DNA of 64,000 nt from contig NZ_AP024525.1 in the NCBI RefSeq assembly GCF_020886775.1, positions 3,162,001 through 3,226,000 of the forward strand. Reading direction: 5' to 3'. The notes under the pieces were generated by a model. That model made no database searches. It had not been told where the DNA came from and worked only from the letters and a program-made list of their open reading frames with translations. Source of the DNA: Sinomonas cyclohexanicum. GTDB taxonomy: Bacteria; Actinomycetota; Actinomycetes; Actinomycetales; Micrococcaceae. Both the position numbers and the translations under genes were made by a program. Below, piece after piece: positions 45,825 to 53,624 of the stretch; position 1 is the first letter of the stretch; each line of letters begins with the position of its first letter.

Positions 45825-46814
45825 TCAGGGGACGGGGCGCCCGCGCGCGGCGATGTAGAGGGCGTACCACTCGGGCCGCGTCATCGACGCAGCAACCGCC
45901 TCGGCGCCCGCGCACGCCCGGATGCGTGCGGGAGTGGCGGAGCCGATGACGGGTGCGATCCGCGCCGGGTGCCGCATGAGCCAGCCGAGCACGACGGCCT
46001 CGACCGTGGTCCCCCGATCGCGGGCCATCGAGGCGACGAGCTCCGTGGTGGCGCGCTGTGCCGCCCACTGTGCAGCCGCAGGCCCCGCCCCGGTGGGCTC
46101 GTCCGCGGAGCCGCCGGACGGCGTCGTGCGCCCGGTGAACCGTCCGCCGGCGAGCGGCGACCAGGCCTGCACCTCGGCGCCCGCGCGGGCGCAGTGCTCT
46201 AGGGTGCCGTGGGGGAAGCTGACGGACGCGCCCTCGGGGTGGTTGACCAGGATGCCGCTGTCGACGAAGTCGGGCCGGCCGAGGCTCAGCTCGAGCTGGT
46301 TCGCCGCGAGCGGCACCGGCAGGTGGTCCTGGAGGGCCGCCATCTGGGCCGCCGAGAAGTTCGAGACGCCGATCGCCTTGATGAGTCCCTCCTCGAGGAG
46401 TCGCACGACGGCGTCGCCGGCCTCCGCGGGATCGGCGAGCGGGTCGGGGCGGTGCAGGAGGAGCTGGTCGAGGTGGTCGGTCCGCAGTCGCTCGAGGCTG
46501 GCCTCGACGCGGACGCGGATCGCATCGCCGCTGAGGTCGTAGTAGCCGTCGAGGCCGTCCTCGCCGAGCCGGATCCCGACCTTTCCTTGGATCCAGATCC
46601 TGTCCCGCAGGCCTGCGGTGCCGTCCAAGACCTCCCCGAAGACGGCCTCGGAGGTGCCGCCGCGGTAGATGTCGGCGTGGTCGAACCGGGTAATGCCGAT
46701 GTCGAGCGCAGCCTCGACCGCCGCGGCGGCGCGTGCGGCGTCGTCCTCCGTATAGTGCGACGAGCCCCACTCGCCGCCGAGGCCCATGCATCCATAGATC
46801 AGTCGTGACGTCAC
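45825..46814 (-). CDS. Aldo-keto reductase
   Basis: 329 residues from GTG 46814. Barrel features: GITRFDHADIYRGGTSEAVF with catalytic Asp and Tyr, GKVG with the Lys, LLLHRPDPL with the His, and IGVSNFSAAQMAAL. NADPH-dependent carbonyl reduction is the family reaction. The start overlaps the stop of the acyltransferase by 4 nt. Confidence 0.9.
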   Translation of the reverse strand: MTSRLIYGCMGLGGEWGSSHYTEDDAARAAAAVEAALDIGITRFDHADIYRGGTSEAVFGEVLDGTAGLRDRIWIQGKVGIRLGEDGLDGYYDLSGDAIRVRVEASLERLRTDHLDQLLLHRPDPLADPAEAGDAVVRLLEEGLIKAIGVSNFSAAQMAALQDHLPVPLAANQLELSLGRPDFVDSGILVNHPEGASVSFPHGTLEHCARAGAEVQAWSPLAGGRFTGRTTPSGGSADEPTGAGPAAAQWAAQRATTELVASMARDRGTTVEAVVLGWLMRHPARIAPVIGSATPARIRACAGAEAVAASMTRPEWYALYIAARGRPVP

Positions 46815-47878
46815 ACCGGAAGCCTAGACCGCAGCGACTTCACGAGCGGACGGCTCGCGGCGTGCGCCGCGGCGGCCACCGCGAACGCCGCGGGGGCGGC
46901 GATCCAGCCGACGCCGACGAACTCGGTGTGGGCCAGCACTCCGGCCAGGCACAGGAGCGGGTAGTGCCACAGGTAGACCTCGTAGCTGATCCTGCCCACA
47001 TACGTCAGAGGCCGCAGCGAGAGCACGCGGCGGATCGGGCCGTCCGGGCCGCGCAGGATCGCGAAGATCAGCAGGAGCGTCCCGCCCGCGGCAGCGAGGG
47101 TGTCGACTGTGGAGAGCGGGAAGAGGGACGAGCGGACCACGGAGAAGGCGATGAGCGCCAGGCCGGCCGGGCCGTGCCACGGCCGCGCCGTGGCGGACGA
47201 GCGGTGCAGCCACACGGCGAGCGCGCACCCGGCCATGAGGCCGCAGGCACGCAGGATGAATGACATGTGCCCCGTTGCCGTCTCCAGGGCGAGCGCGGCC
47301 GCGGCGAGGGCCCCGGCGGCCGTGCAGGCGACCGCGAAGGTGCGGCGCTTCCGGCGGCCCTGGACCGTCCGGGCCCCGCGCACCAGCAGGACAAGGGCAA
47401 TCGGCCACAGGAAGTAGAACCACTCCTCGAGCCCGAGCGTCCACGTGTGGGCGTAGGCGGAGAGGACGTCACCGCCGGACTCGGCGCCGATCGGCATGAG
47501 GTAGAACAGGGCCATCACGGAGCCCCATGCGGCGTTGCCGAGGCCCATGAGGAGCGCGACCGGGACGAACACGACCGCCAGCATCATCAGGAGCGGGGGG
47601 TAGAGGCGGACGGCGCGGCGGACGTAGAACCGGCGCAGGGAGATGCCGCCGCGCGCATCGTGCTCCTCGAGGAGGAGCGTGGTGATGAGGAAGCCCGAGA
47701 GGGCGAAGAACACGTCGACGCCGCCTGCTCCTCCGAAATGGAGCGGCATGACGGCGTGGTAGGCGACCACGAGGGTGATCGCGAGAGCACGGATCCCGTC
47801 GAGCGCCGGAATGTGGCCCAGACCGTCCGTGCGGGGGCGGGTCGGCGCTGCTGTGCGTACTGTTCCTGTTACCGTCAT
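46811..47878 (-). CDS. Acyltransferase family 3 (OafA/YrhL-like) membrane protein
   Basis: 355 residues; ATG 47878 after AGAGGAAACG. About ten helices. The N-terminal PALDGIRALAITLVVAYHA has the conserved Arg and His of the family; later GGVDVFFALSGFLIT and WTLGLEEWFYFLWP. Such proteins O-acylate cell-surface sugars. No sugar operon adjoins it. TACACT (47909-47904) could be its -10. Confidence 0.9.
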   Translation of the reverse strand: MTVTGTVRTAAPTRPRTDGLGHIPALDGIRALAITLVVAYHAVMPLHFGGAGGVDVFFALSGFLITTLLLEEHDARGGISLRRFYVRRAVRLYPPLLMMLAVVFVPVALLMGLGNAAWGSVMALFYLMPIGAESGGDVLSAYAHTWTLGLEEWFYFLWPIALVLLVRGARTVQGRRKRRTFAVACTAAGALAAAALALETATGHMSFILRACGLMAGCALAVWLHRSSATARPWHGPAGLALIAFSVVRSSLFPLSTVDTLAAAGGTLLLIFAILRGPDGPIRRVLSLRPLTYVGRISYEVYLWHYPLLCLAGVLAHTEFVGVGWIAAPAAFAVAAAAHAASRPLVKSLRSRLPV

Positions 47879-48003
47879 CGTTTCCTCTCGTCGGGTCCGC
47901 GAGAGTGTAGCGGACGGCCCTTGACGCGGCTTTGAGGAAGCAGTACCCGCTTGGCGGGCACACCGAAACACAACGAAAGAACACAACGAACAGCACAAAC
48001 GAA

Positions 48004-48031
48004 AAGGACCCCCGGTCTCCCGAGGGTCCTT
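48004..48031 (-). terminator. Terminator of the tRNA-Thr/tRNA-Met transcript
   Basis: An 8-bp stem AAGGACCC/GGGTCCTT, extended by CGG/CCG inside the loop, just after tRNA-Met; the minus strand continues TTTTCGTTTG, a good T tract. Confidence 0.8.
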
Positions 48032-48035
48032 GCCG

Positions 48036-48109
48036 TAGCGGTGCCGGGACTCGATCCCGGGACCTCACGATTATGAGTCGTGCGCTCTAACCAGCTGAGC
48101 TACACCGCC
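48036..48109 (-). tRNA. tRNA-Met (anticodon CAT)
   Basis: A 74-nt minus-strand cloverleaf: acceptor GGCGGTG/CACCGCT (one G-U at the end), D arm GCTCAGCTGGTTAGAGC, anticodon CAT, variable loop and T arm CCGGG/CCCGG with GATCGAGT. Discriminator A. G1-U72 and the anticodon stem argue for the elongator type; an Ile (lysidine) tRNA cannot be ruled out. Confidence 0.9.
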
Positions 48110-48113
48110 AGAG

Positions 48114-48185
48114 AGCCCCCCACGGGAATCGATCCCGTGACCTCCATCTTACCAAGATGGCGCTCTACCACTGAGCTAGGGGGGC
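48114..48185 (-). tRNA. tRNA-Thr (anticodon GGT)
   Basis: A 72-nt minus-strand cloverleaf: acceptor GCCCCCC/GGGGGGC, D arm, anticodon stem CCATC/GATGG around loop TTGGTAA (GGT), T arm CACGG/CCGTG with GATCGATT. Discriminator T. It lies 4 nt upstream of tRNA-Met and is transcribed with it. Confidence 0.95.
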
Positions 48186-48314
48186 AACAGACAGATACTT
48201 TACCGGACGTTCCGCGACCTCACCAAATCGGCCGGTGCGCCTCGGCCGGCGGCGCGAGGAGGGCGCCCGCGCCCCAGCAACGGGCACCCTCCGCTCGCCT
48301 GGTCCTGGCCTGCC

Positions 48315-48683
48315 CTACGGGAGTCGGAGCACCTGGCCCGGGTAGATCAGGTCGGGGTTCGGGACGGTATCCGCGTTGGCCGCGATCAGTGCGTTGAGGT
48401 CAACGCCGAACTGGGCTGCGATGCCGGAGGGGGTATCGCCGGACTCGACGACGACCTCGCGGGGCGCCTCGGCGACTGGCGCCTCCGGAGCCTCCGCGAC
48501 AGGGACCTCTGCGGCTGGCGCCTCCGCGGGGGCGGCGTCGACCGGCGCGTCGACAGGGGCGGTGTCCACCGAGGCCTCCGCGGGGGCGGCGTCGACGGGC
48601 GCCTCGGCCTGTGCCTGCTGCTGGTCGTGCGGGCGGTGGAGCACGTTCTCGACGTTCTTCTTGATGTCATCCAGGAAACCCAT
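48315..48683 (-). CDS. LysM-domain protein
   Basis: 122 residues; ATG 48683 after GAAAGG. Helical N-terminus MGFLDDIKKNVENVLHRPHD, a linker of Ala/Pro/Val/Glu repeats (VDAAPAEA-type, residues 28-75), and a C-terminal LysM (VVESGDTPSGIAAQFGVD, then ADTVPNPDLIYPGQVLRLP). LysM domains bind peptidoglycan. There is no signal peptide, so the protein acts inside or is exported otherwise. Confidence 0.88.
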   Translation of the reverse strand: MGFLDDIKKNVENVLHRPHDQQQAQAEAPVDAAPAEASVDTAPVDAPVDAAPAEAPAAEVPVAEAPEAPVAEAPREVVVESGDTPSGIAAQFGVDLNALIAANADTVPNPDLIYPGQVLRLP

Positions 48684-48815
48684 GAGAGACCTTTCGTGTC
48701 GGCGAGTCCCCGCGGGGAGGACCCGCTGGATGGGGTGACCCCGGCACAGTATCGTGCGTCCGCCGACCACACGGGCATTGGCGGCGTCTCATCCGGTGAA
48801 CTCTCAGGGACAACA

Positions 48816-48853
48816 CGAGCCCGACCCCCGTGATGCACAGGAGTCGGGCTTCG
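48816..48853 (-). terminator. Probable terminator of the DEAD-box helicase gene
   Basis: AGCCCGAC (48818-48825) pairs with GTCGGGCT (48843-48850), with further partial pairing inside; 25 nt beyond the helicase stop on the minus strand, followed by TGTTGT. Confidence 0.55.
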
Positions 48854-48877
48854 TGAAAGGTTCAGGCGGTGCCTAGA

Positions 48878-51031
48878 TCACCACTTGTGGCTGCGGCCGC
48901 CCTCTTTGCCGTGGCGCGGCTTGCGATCGCCGAATCCGCCGCGGTCGAAGGAACCGCGCCCACCGCGGTCGTCGCGGTCACGCCCGCCGAATCCGCCGCG
49001 GTCGAAGGAACCGCGCCCTGCACGGTCGGACGAGCGTGCGCCGAATCCGCCATCGCCACCGCGGTCTGAACGGCCGCCGAACCCGCCGTCGCCGTTACGG
49101 CGGAAGCCACGGTCGCTGCGGCCTCCGCGGTCGGAGGAGCGCCCGCCGAAGCGGTCGTCGTCGCCGCGCTCGCGATTGGGGCGGCGGCCCGTGTCGAGCT
49201 CGAGCTTGATGAGCTCGCCGCCGATCCGGGTCTTGGACAGGGACTTCCACTGGTCCGCGCTCAGCTCTGCAGGGAGCTCGACGAGGGAATGGTCGGAGCG
49301 GATGTCGATCCCGCCGATCTGGCTCGAGTGGAAGCCGCCCTCGTTGGCGAGGGCGCCCACGATCGACCCCGGCATGACCCGCTGGCGGCGGCCGACGGCG
49401 ATCCGGTACGTCGCGTTGCCCTCCGTGAGCGAGCGGGACGGGCCGCGCGTGCCGAAGCCGTCCTTGCCGCGCTCCCGCTTCTGGAACGCGGGCGCGGAGG
49501 GCAGCTCCTGGACGAAGAACGGCGTGTCGCCCTGGACCATCACGGCCAGCGCGGCGGCGATCTCTGCGGCGGGGACCTCGTGCTCGTTCTCGTAGGAGGA
49601 GATGAGGTCGCGGAACATCGCGACGTCCTCGGACTCGAGGGTCTCGGTGATCCGGTCTGCGAACTTGCTCATGCGCAGCGAGTTGACCGTCTCCGCCGTC
49701 GGCAGGTGCATGGGCTCGACGGCCTGGCGGGTGGCCTTCTCGATCGCGCGCAGGAGGTACTTCTCGCGCGGGGTCATGAACAGGATCGCGTCGCCCTTGC
49801 GGCCGGCGCGGCCCGTGCGGCCGATCCGGTGCACATAGCCCTCGGTGTCATGCGGGATGTCGTAGTTGATGACGTGGCTGATGCGCTCCACGTCGAGGCC
49901 GCGCGCCGCGACGTCGGTGGCGACGAGGATGTCGATCTTGCCCTCGCGCAGCGCCTCGACCGTGCGCTCACGCTGGGCCTGGGCGATGTCGCCGTTGATC
50001 GCGGCGGCCTGGAAGCCGCGCGCCTTGAGCTTCTCGGCGAGGTCCTCGGTGGCCATCTTGGTGCGGACGAACGCGATGACGCCGTCGAACTCCTCGACCT
50101 CGAGGATCCGGGTCATGGCGTCGAGCTTGTGCGCGCCCATCACCTGGACGTAGCGCTGGCGGATGTTCTTGCCGGTCGTCGTCTGGGACTTGACCGTGAC
50201 CTCTTCGGGCATGTTCAGGTACTGCTTCGACATGCGCCGGATCTGCGACGGCATGGTCGCGGAGAACAGGGCCACCTGACGGCCGTCCGGGGTCTCCTGG
50301 AAGATGCGCTCGACATCCTCCGCGAAGCCCATGCGGAGCATCTCGTCGGCCTCGTCGAGGACCAGGTACTGGAGCTCGGAGAGGTCCAGGGAGCCCTTCT
50401 CGATGTGGTCGATGACGCGGCCGGGCGTGCCGACCACGACCTGCGCGCCGCGGCGCAGGCCAGCCAGCTGGGGGCCGTAGGCGGAGCCGCCGTAGACGGG
50501 CAGGACCGTGAAGTCCTCGAGGTGCTTCGCGTAGGACGTGAACGCCTCGGCGACCTGGAGCGCGAGCTCGCGGGTGGGGGCCAGGACGAGGGCCTGGGTC
50601 GCCCGGGACGGTCCGTTGAGGTCGTGCAGCTCGGCGAGGCGCGAGAGCGCGGGGACGGCGAACGCAGCCGTCTTGCCGGTTCCGGTCTGGGCGAGGCCCA
50701 CGACATCGCGGCCCTCCAGCAGGAGCGGGATCGTCGCCGCCTGGATGGGCGAGGGCTTCTCGTATCCGACGTCAGCGAGCGCGGCCAGGACCCGGCCGTC
50801 GATCCCGAGGTCGGCGAACTTCACGCCGTCGTCCTCGGACGCGGCAGCGTCGGGCTCGGCTGCCTCAGGCTCGGCCGCCTCCGGCTCAGCGGTCGCAGCA
50901 TCAGCGGTTTCGGCCTCGGTGTGCGGCGCCTCGGCAGTGCTCGCGTCGGCCGGCGACTCGGGCGCTTCCACGGCCTCGACGGGCTGGATGGTCTCGGTGA
51001 TCTCGGGCGTCATCTCAGAAATTTCAGACAA
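48878..51031 (-). CDS. deaD: DEAD-box RNA helicase (DeaD/CsdA type)
   Basis: 717 residues from TTG 51031, with GAGGA eight bases upstream; an in-frame ATG at residue 7 is the alternative. An acidic Ala/Glu-rich N-terminus (1-68) precedes the RecA domains: Walker A AQTGTGKT (114-121), DEAD (226-229), SAT (257-259), HRIGRTGRAGRKG. A DbpA-like RNA-binding domain follows, then an RGG/Asp-rich tail with repeated GRGSFDRGGFG. Unwinds RNA in ribosome assembly and mRNA decay, often cold-induced; the 333-bp leader fits that. Confidence 0.95.
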   Translation of the reverse strand: MSEISEMTPEITETIQPVEAVEAPESPADASTAEAPHTEAETADAATAEPEAAEPEAAEPDAAASEDDGVKFADLGIDGRVLAALADVGYEKPSPIQAATIPLLLEGRDVVGLAQTGTGKTAAFAVPALSRLAELHDLNGPSRATQALVLAPTRELALQVAEAFTSYAKHLEDFTVLPVYGGSAYGPQLAGLRRGAQVVVGTPGRVIDHIEKGSLDLSELQYLVLDEADEMLRMGFAEDVERIFQETPDGRQVALFSATMPSQIRRMSKQYLNMPEEVTVKSQTTTGKNIRQRYVQVMGAHKLDAMTRILEVEEFDGVIAFVRTKMATEDLAEKLKARGFQAAAINGDIAQAQRERTVEALREGKIDILVATDVAARGLDVERISHVINYDIPHDTEGYVHRIGRTGRAGRKGDAILFMTPREKYLLRAIEKATRQAVEPMHLPTAETVNSLRMSKFADRITETLESEDVAMFRDLISSYENEHEVPAAEIAAALAVMVQGDTPFFVQELPSAPAFQKRERGKDGFGTRGPSRSLTEGNATYRIAVGRRQRVMPGSIVGALANEGGFHSSQIGGIDIRSDHSLVELPAELSADQWKSLSKTRIGGELIKLELDTGRRPNRERGDDDRFGGRSSDRGGRSDRGFRRNGDGGFGGRSDRGGDGGFGARSSDRAGRGSFDRGGFGGRDRDDRGGRGSFDRGGFGDRKPRHGKEGGRSHKW
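48929..49018. repeat. 33-bp direct repeat inside the helicase tail
   Basis: Identical 33-bp segments at 48929-48961 and 48986-49018, offset by 57 bp (19 codons). They encode the repeated RGG-type segment GRGSFDRGGFG of the helicase C-terminus, so recombination here can alter tail length. Confidence 0.8.
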
Positions 51032-51364
51032 GAGGGTATCCTCGCGCTGGGGAGCCTCGCGGGCTCGTGGTCAGTTACCAAAGCCCAGCGCTCATCACAA
51101 TCCCAGGCAGGGCTTCCTTCGCTGCGTCCGGCACCACATGCACCCATACAGCGTTTGCTTCAGCCGGAGTCCCCTATGCAATTGCCCGCCTTGCGGGCCC
51201 CAACACGCTACCAGTCCTGCCTCAAGAATTGGGCAGAAAAAGGGAAATCCGGAAAGTGGGGGATGCATCCATCATACAGGACGCACGACGCCGCAGGGTC
51301 GCTTGGGCGGTCGGGCGGCGGTGAAGTTCGGCACAGTCGTGCCCGGCGGGTGCCGTCGGGGGCG
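51032..51364 (-). other. Long non-coding leader of deaD (333 bp)
   Basis: No ORF with coding character lies between the MOSC stop and the helicase start. A TATGAT hexamer on the minus strand (51276-51271) would give a 5' leader of about 235 nt. A small hairpin GCCCGC/GCGGGC lies at 51184-51198. The stretch is visibly less GC-rich than the genes. It may be a temperature- or growth-responsive leader; no known riboswitch class is recognised. Confidence 0.5.
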
Positions 51365-52024
51365 CTACTCGCCGCTCGGGAGCCGCTCGGCAGCGGCGAC
51401 GACATACGTCCGCAGCGCCGGGGCGAGCCGGAGATCGCCGTCGGCCTCTGCGTCCAGGAGGGCCTCTGCCTTCTCGCGAGTGGGGTCCGCGAGCCAGGAC
51501 CCCACCCGGACCCCGTGGTCCGGGACATGCTCAACCGTGAGCTGGGTCCCCGCCTCGACGTCGCCGGGCGTCACGACCCGAAGGTAGGCTCCCGAAAGGC
51601 CCGCGCGGGTGAACCAGGAGACCCAGCCGTCCTCCCCCACGTGCCGGGCGAACGTCGCGCAGGGGATGCGCGGCATGGTGACTTCGAGGACCGCGCCGGT
51701 GGAGAACCGCCAGCGCTCGCCGATCACGGCGTTGCTCGCCGTGATCCCGTCGAGTCGGAGGTTCTCCCCGAAGTACCCCGGCGGGATCTCGCGGCCGAGC
51801 TCGCGCGCCCACAGTGCGGCGTCGTCCTCCGAGTAGGCGTAGACGGCCTTGTCCTCGCCGCCGTGGTTGGCGCGGTCCGCCTGCACGTCGCCGTACACTC
51901 CGAGCCGGCGCACCCGCAGGGGCCCCTCGACGGGCCGCTTGTCGATGCCCGTCACGCCGACCGTCCCGGCGTCCGGGAGGAGCTGGTGGACTCGGCACAC
52001 GGCGACGACGCGGGCTGTCTTCAT
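51365..52024 (-). CDS. MOSC-domain protein (YiiM-like)
   Basis: 219 residues from ATG 52024. MOSC features: GVTGIDKRPVEGPLRVRRLG, GGEDKAVYAYSEDDAALWARE, PGYFGENLRLDG and MPRIPCATFA with the conserved Cys. MOSC proteins handle molybdenum cofactor sulfur or detoxify N-hydroxylated bases (YiiM). TACTCT (52037-52032) lies 7 nt before the ATG, so a leaderless start is possible, although GGAGGG between them could also act as a ribosome site. Confidence 0.88.
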   Translation of the reverse strand: MKTARVVAVCRVHQLLPDAGTVGVTGIDKRPVEGPLRVRRLGVYGDVQADRANHGGEDKAVYAYSEDDAALWARELGREIPPGYFGENLRLDGITASNAVIGERWRFSTGAVLEVTMPRIPCATFARHVGEDGWVSWFTRAGLSGAYLRVVTPGDVEAGTQLTVEHVPDHGVRVGSWLADPTREKAEALLDAEADGDLRLAPALRTYVVAAAERLPSGE

Positions 52025-52060
52025 GCCCTCCAGAGTAGGGCTTCGCAGGCCGCGGGGCAT

Positions 52061-52089
52061 CTGGACCGGCAAGGCCCCCTCGATATACT
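52061..52089 (+). promoter_or_regulatory. Promoter candidate of the lipoprotein gene
   Basis: CTGGAC (52061-52066) and TATACT (52084-52089) are separated by 17 bp, about 72 nt before the lipoprotein ATG. The -10 is a strong match, the -35 a partial one. Confidence 0.5.
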
Positions 52090-52161
52090 GGCCGCACGCT
52101 GGGCGTCTGAGGCACGTCATCTGAAGACGAGGCCGTCTGACGTGGGACAAAGGGGGGCACC

Positions 52162-52929
52162 ATGCCTGCGTATGTACGGCCGTACCGTCGCTTGAGCCCG
52201 GCTGCAGGCCTTGCAGCCCTCGCGCTCGCACTCGCTGCCTGCACGCCGTCGGCGCCCTCGGGCGCCCCCGCCTCGGGGGCAGCCTCGGCCACCGCCTCAG
52301 CGACTGAATCGCCGGCCCCAGGCTCGGGCGCCCCGACCACCACCGGCGCGGTGCCCTCGTCCTCGGACACGGCGGCCGGCCAGGATGTGGCGGCCGGCGC
52401 ACCGGGCTCGGACCGGGCGACCTTCTCCGCCGCCCCGCCCGAGCAGCGGGCGGCCTCCGCCCCGGACGCCGGGGCCTGCTCGATGCTCCGCGAGGACGCC
52501 GTACGGGCGGCGCTCGGAAGCACCGCCCCCGCCACGCTGACGCCCTCTGCCGGGGACGACGAGCCCATCTCGGGCTACGCGGGGGCCGTGCAGCGCTCCT
52601 GCACGATGAAGCTCGGACCCGAGCCGCGCCACACCGTCTCGGTGGTCGTCGCGCAGTTCGCCGACGCCGCCTCCGCCCACGCCTACGGGGTCGTGCCCCA
52701 GGGCCTCACCGCCACCCCCGTGGCCGGGGTCGGAGAGTCGGCCGCGTTCGGCCAGACCACCACCCTCGCCCTTGCCTCAACCACCTACTACCTGTACGTC
52801 GGCCGCGGGGCCCAGGTGGTCAGCTACCGCCTGGGCCAGGTCGTCGACAGCTCAGGGAAGGTCCAGGGCCTCGACGCCGCCGCGGCCCGTGAGGCCCTCG
52901 TGCGGCTCGCCGGCGCGGCGGGGCTCTAG
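52162..52929 (+). CDS. Putative secreted lipoprotein (DUF3558-like)
   Basis: 255 residues; ATG after GGGGGG. Signal peptide with basic start (RPYRR) and lipobox ALALAAC (Cys27). A Ser/Ala/Pro/Thr-rich linker (28-100) precedes a folded domain with two Cys (GACSMLREDAVRAALG and RSCTMKLG), the pattern of DUF3558-type lipoproteins. Role unknown. The stop shares CTAG with the convergent kdpE stop. Confidence 0.75.
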   Translation: MPAYVRPYRRLSPAAGLAALALALAACTPSAPSGAPASGAASATASATESPAPGSGAPTTTGAVPSSSDTAAGQDVAAGAPGSDRATFSAAPPEQRAASAPDAGACSMLREDAVRAALGSTAPATLTPSAGDDEPISGYAGAVQRSCTMKLGPEPRHTVSVVVAQFADAASAHAYGVVPQGLTATPVAGVGESAAFGQTTTLALASTTYYLYVGRGAQVVSYRLGQVVDSSGKVQGLDAAAAREALVRLAGAAGL

Positions 52930-53624
52930 GGGTCGAACCGGTAGCCCATCCCCGCCTCCGTGTGGAGGTGGCGCGGATGCGCTGGATCGTCCTCGAGCTT
53001 CCGGCGCAGCTGGGCGAGGTAGACCCGGAGGTACTGCGTCTCCCTCTCGTATGCCGGACCCCACACCTGGGTGAGGATCTCCCGCTGGGTGACGAGCTGT
53101 CCCGCACGCCGCACGAGGAGCGCGAGGATGTTCCACTCCGTCGGCGTGAGCCGCACCTCGCTCCCCTTGACGAGCACGCGTCGTGCCGCGAGGTCCACGC
53201 TCAGGTCTCCCGTCTGGACCCGCGGGGCCTCTCCCACGCGCTGCCCGCGGCGGGCGGCCGCCCGCAGCCGGGCCAGCAGCTCCTCAAGGCCGAACGGCTT
53301 GGTCACATAGTCGTCGGCGCCGGCGTCGAGCGCCTCGACCTTGTCCTCCGAGCCGTGGCGCGCCGAGAGCACAATGATCGGAACATCGGTCCAGGCGCGC
53401 AGCCGGCGGATCACCTCGATGCCGTCGATCCCTGGCAGCCCGAGGTCCAGCACCACGATGTCGACGGGATGCGCGGCGGCGGCCTCGAGCGCGGCCTCGC
53501 CGGTGGGCACCGTGATCGCCTCGTAGCCGTGGACGCGGAGGTTGATCTGCAGGGCCCGCGCGAACCGCGTCTCGTCCTCGACCACGAGGACGGCGGGCGC
53601 CGCGGAATCTGCGGGATGGCTCAT
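52926..53624 (-). CDS. kdpE: KdpE-type response regulator
   Basis: 232 residues. Receiver with D60 in DIVVLDLGLPGIDG, and K109 in DDYVTKPFG; OmpR-type winged helix with LTPTEWNILALLVRRAGQLV and RETQYLRVYLAQLRRKLED, the KdpE pattern. It overlaps the kinase by 4 nt (ATGA). KdpE turns on the high-affinity potassium ATPase kdpFABC, which is not in this window. Confidence 0.9.
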   Translation of the reverse strand: MSHPADSAAPAVLVVEDETRFARALQINLRVHGYEAITVPTGEAALEAAAAHPVDIVVLDLGLPGIDGIEVIRRLRAWTDVPIIVLSARHGSEDKVEALDAGADDYVTKPFGLEELLARLRAAARRGQRVGEAPRVQTGDLSVDLAARRVLVKGSEVRLTPTEWNILALLVRRAGQLVTQREILTQVWGPAYERETQYLRVYLAQLRRKLEDDPAHPRHLHTEAGMGYRFDP

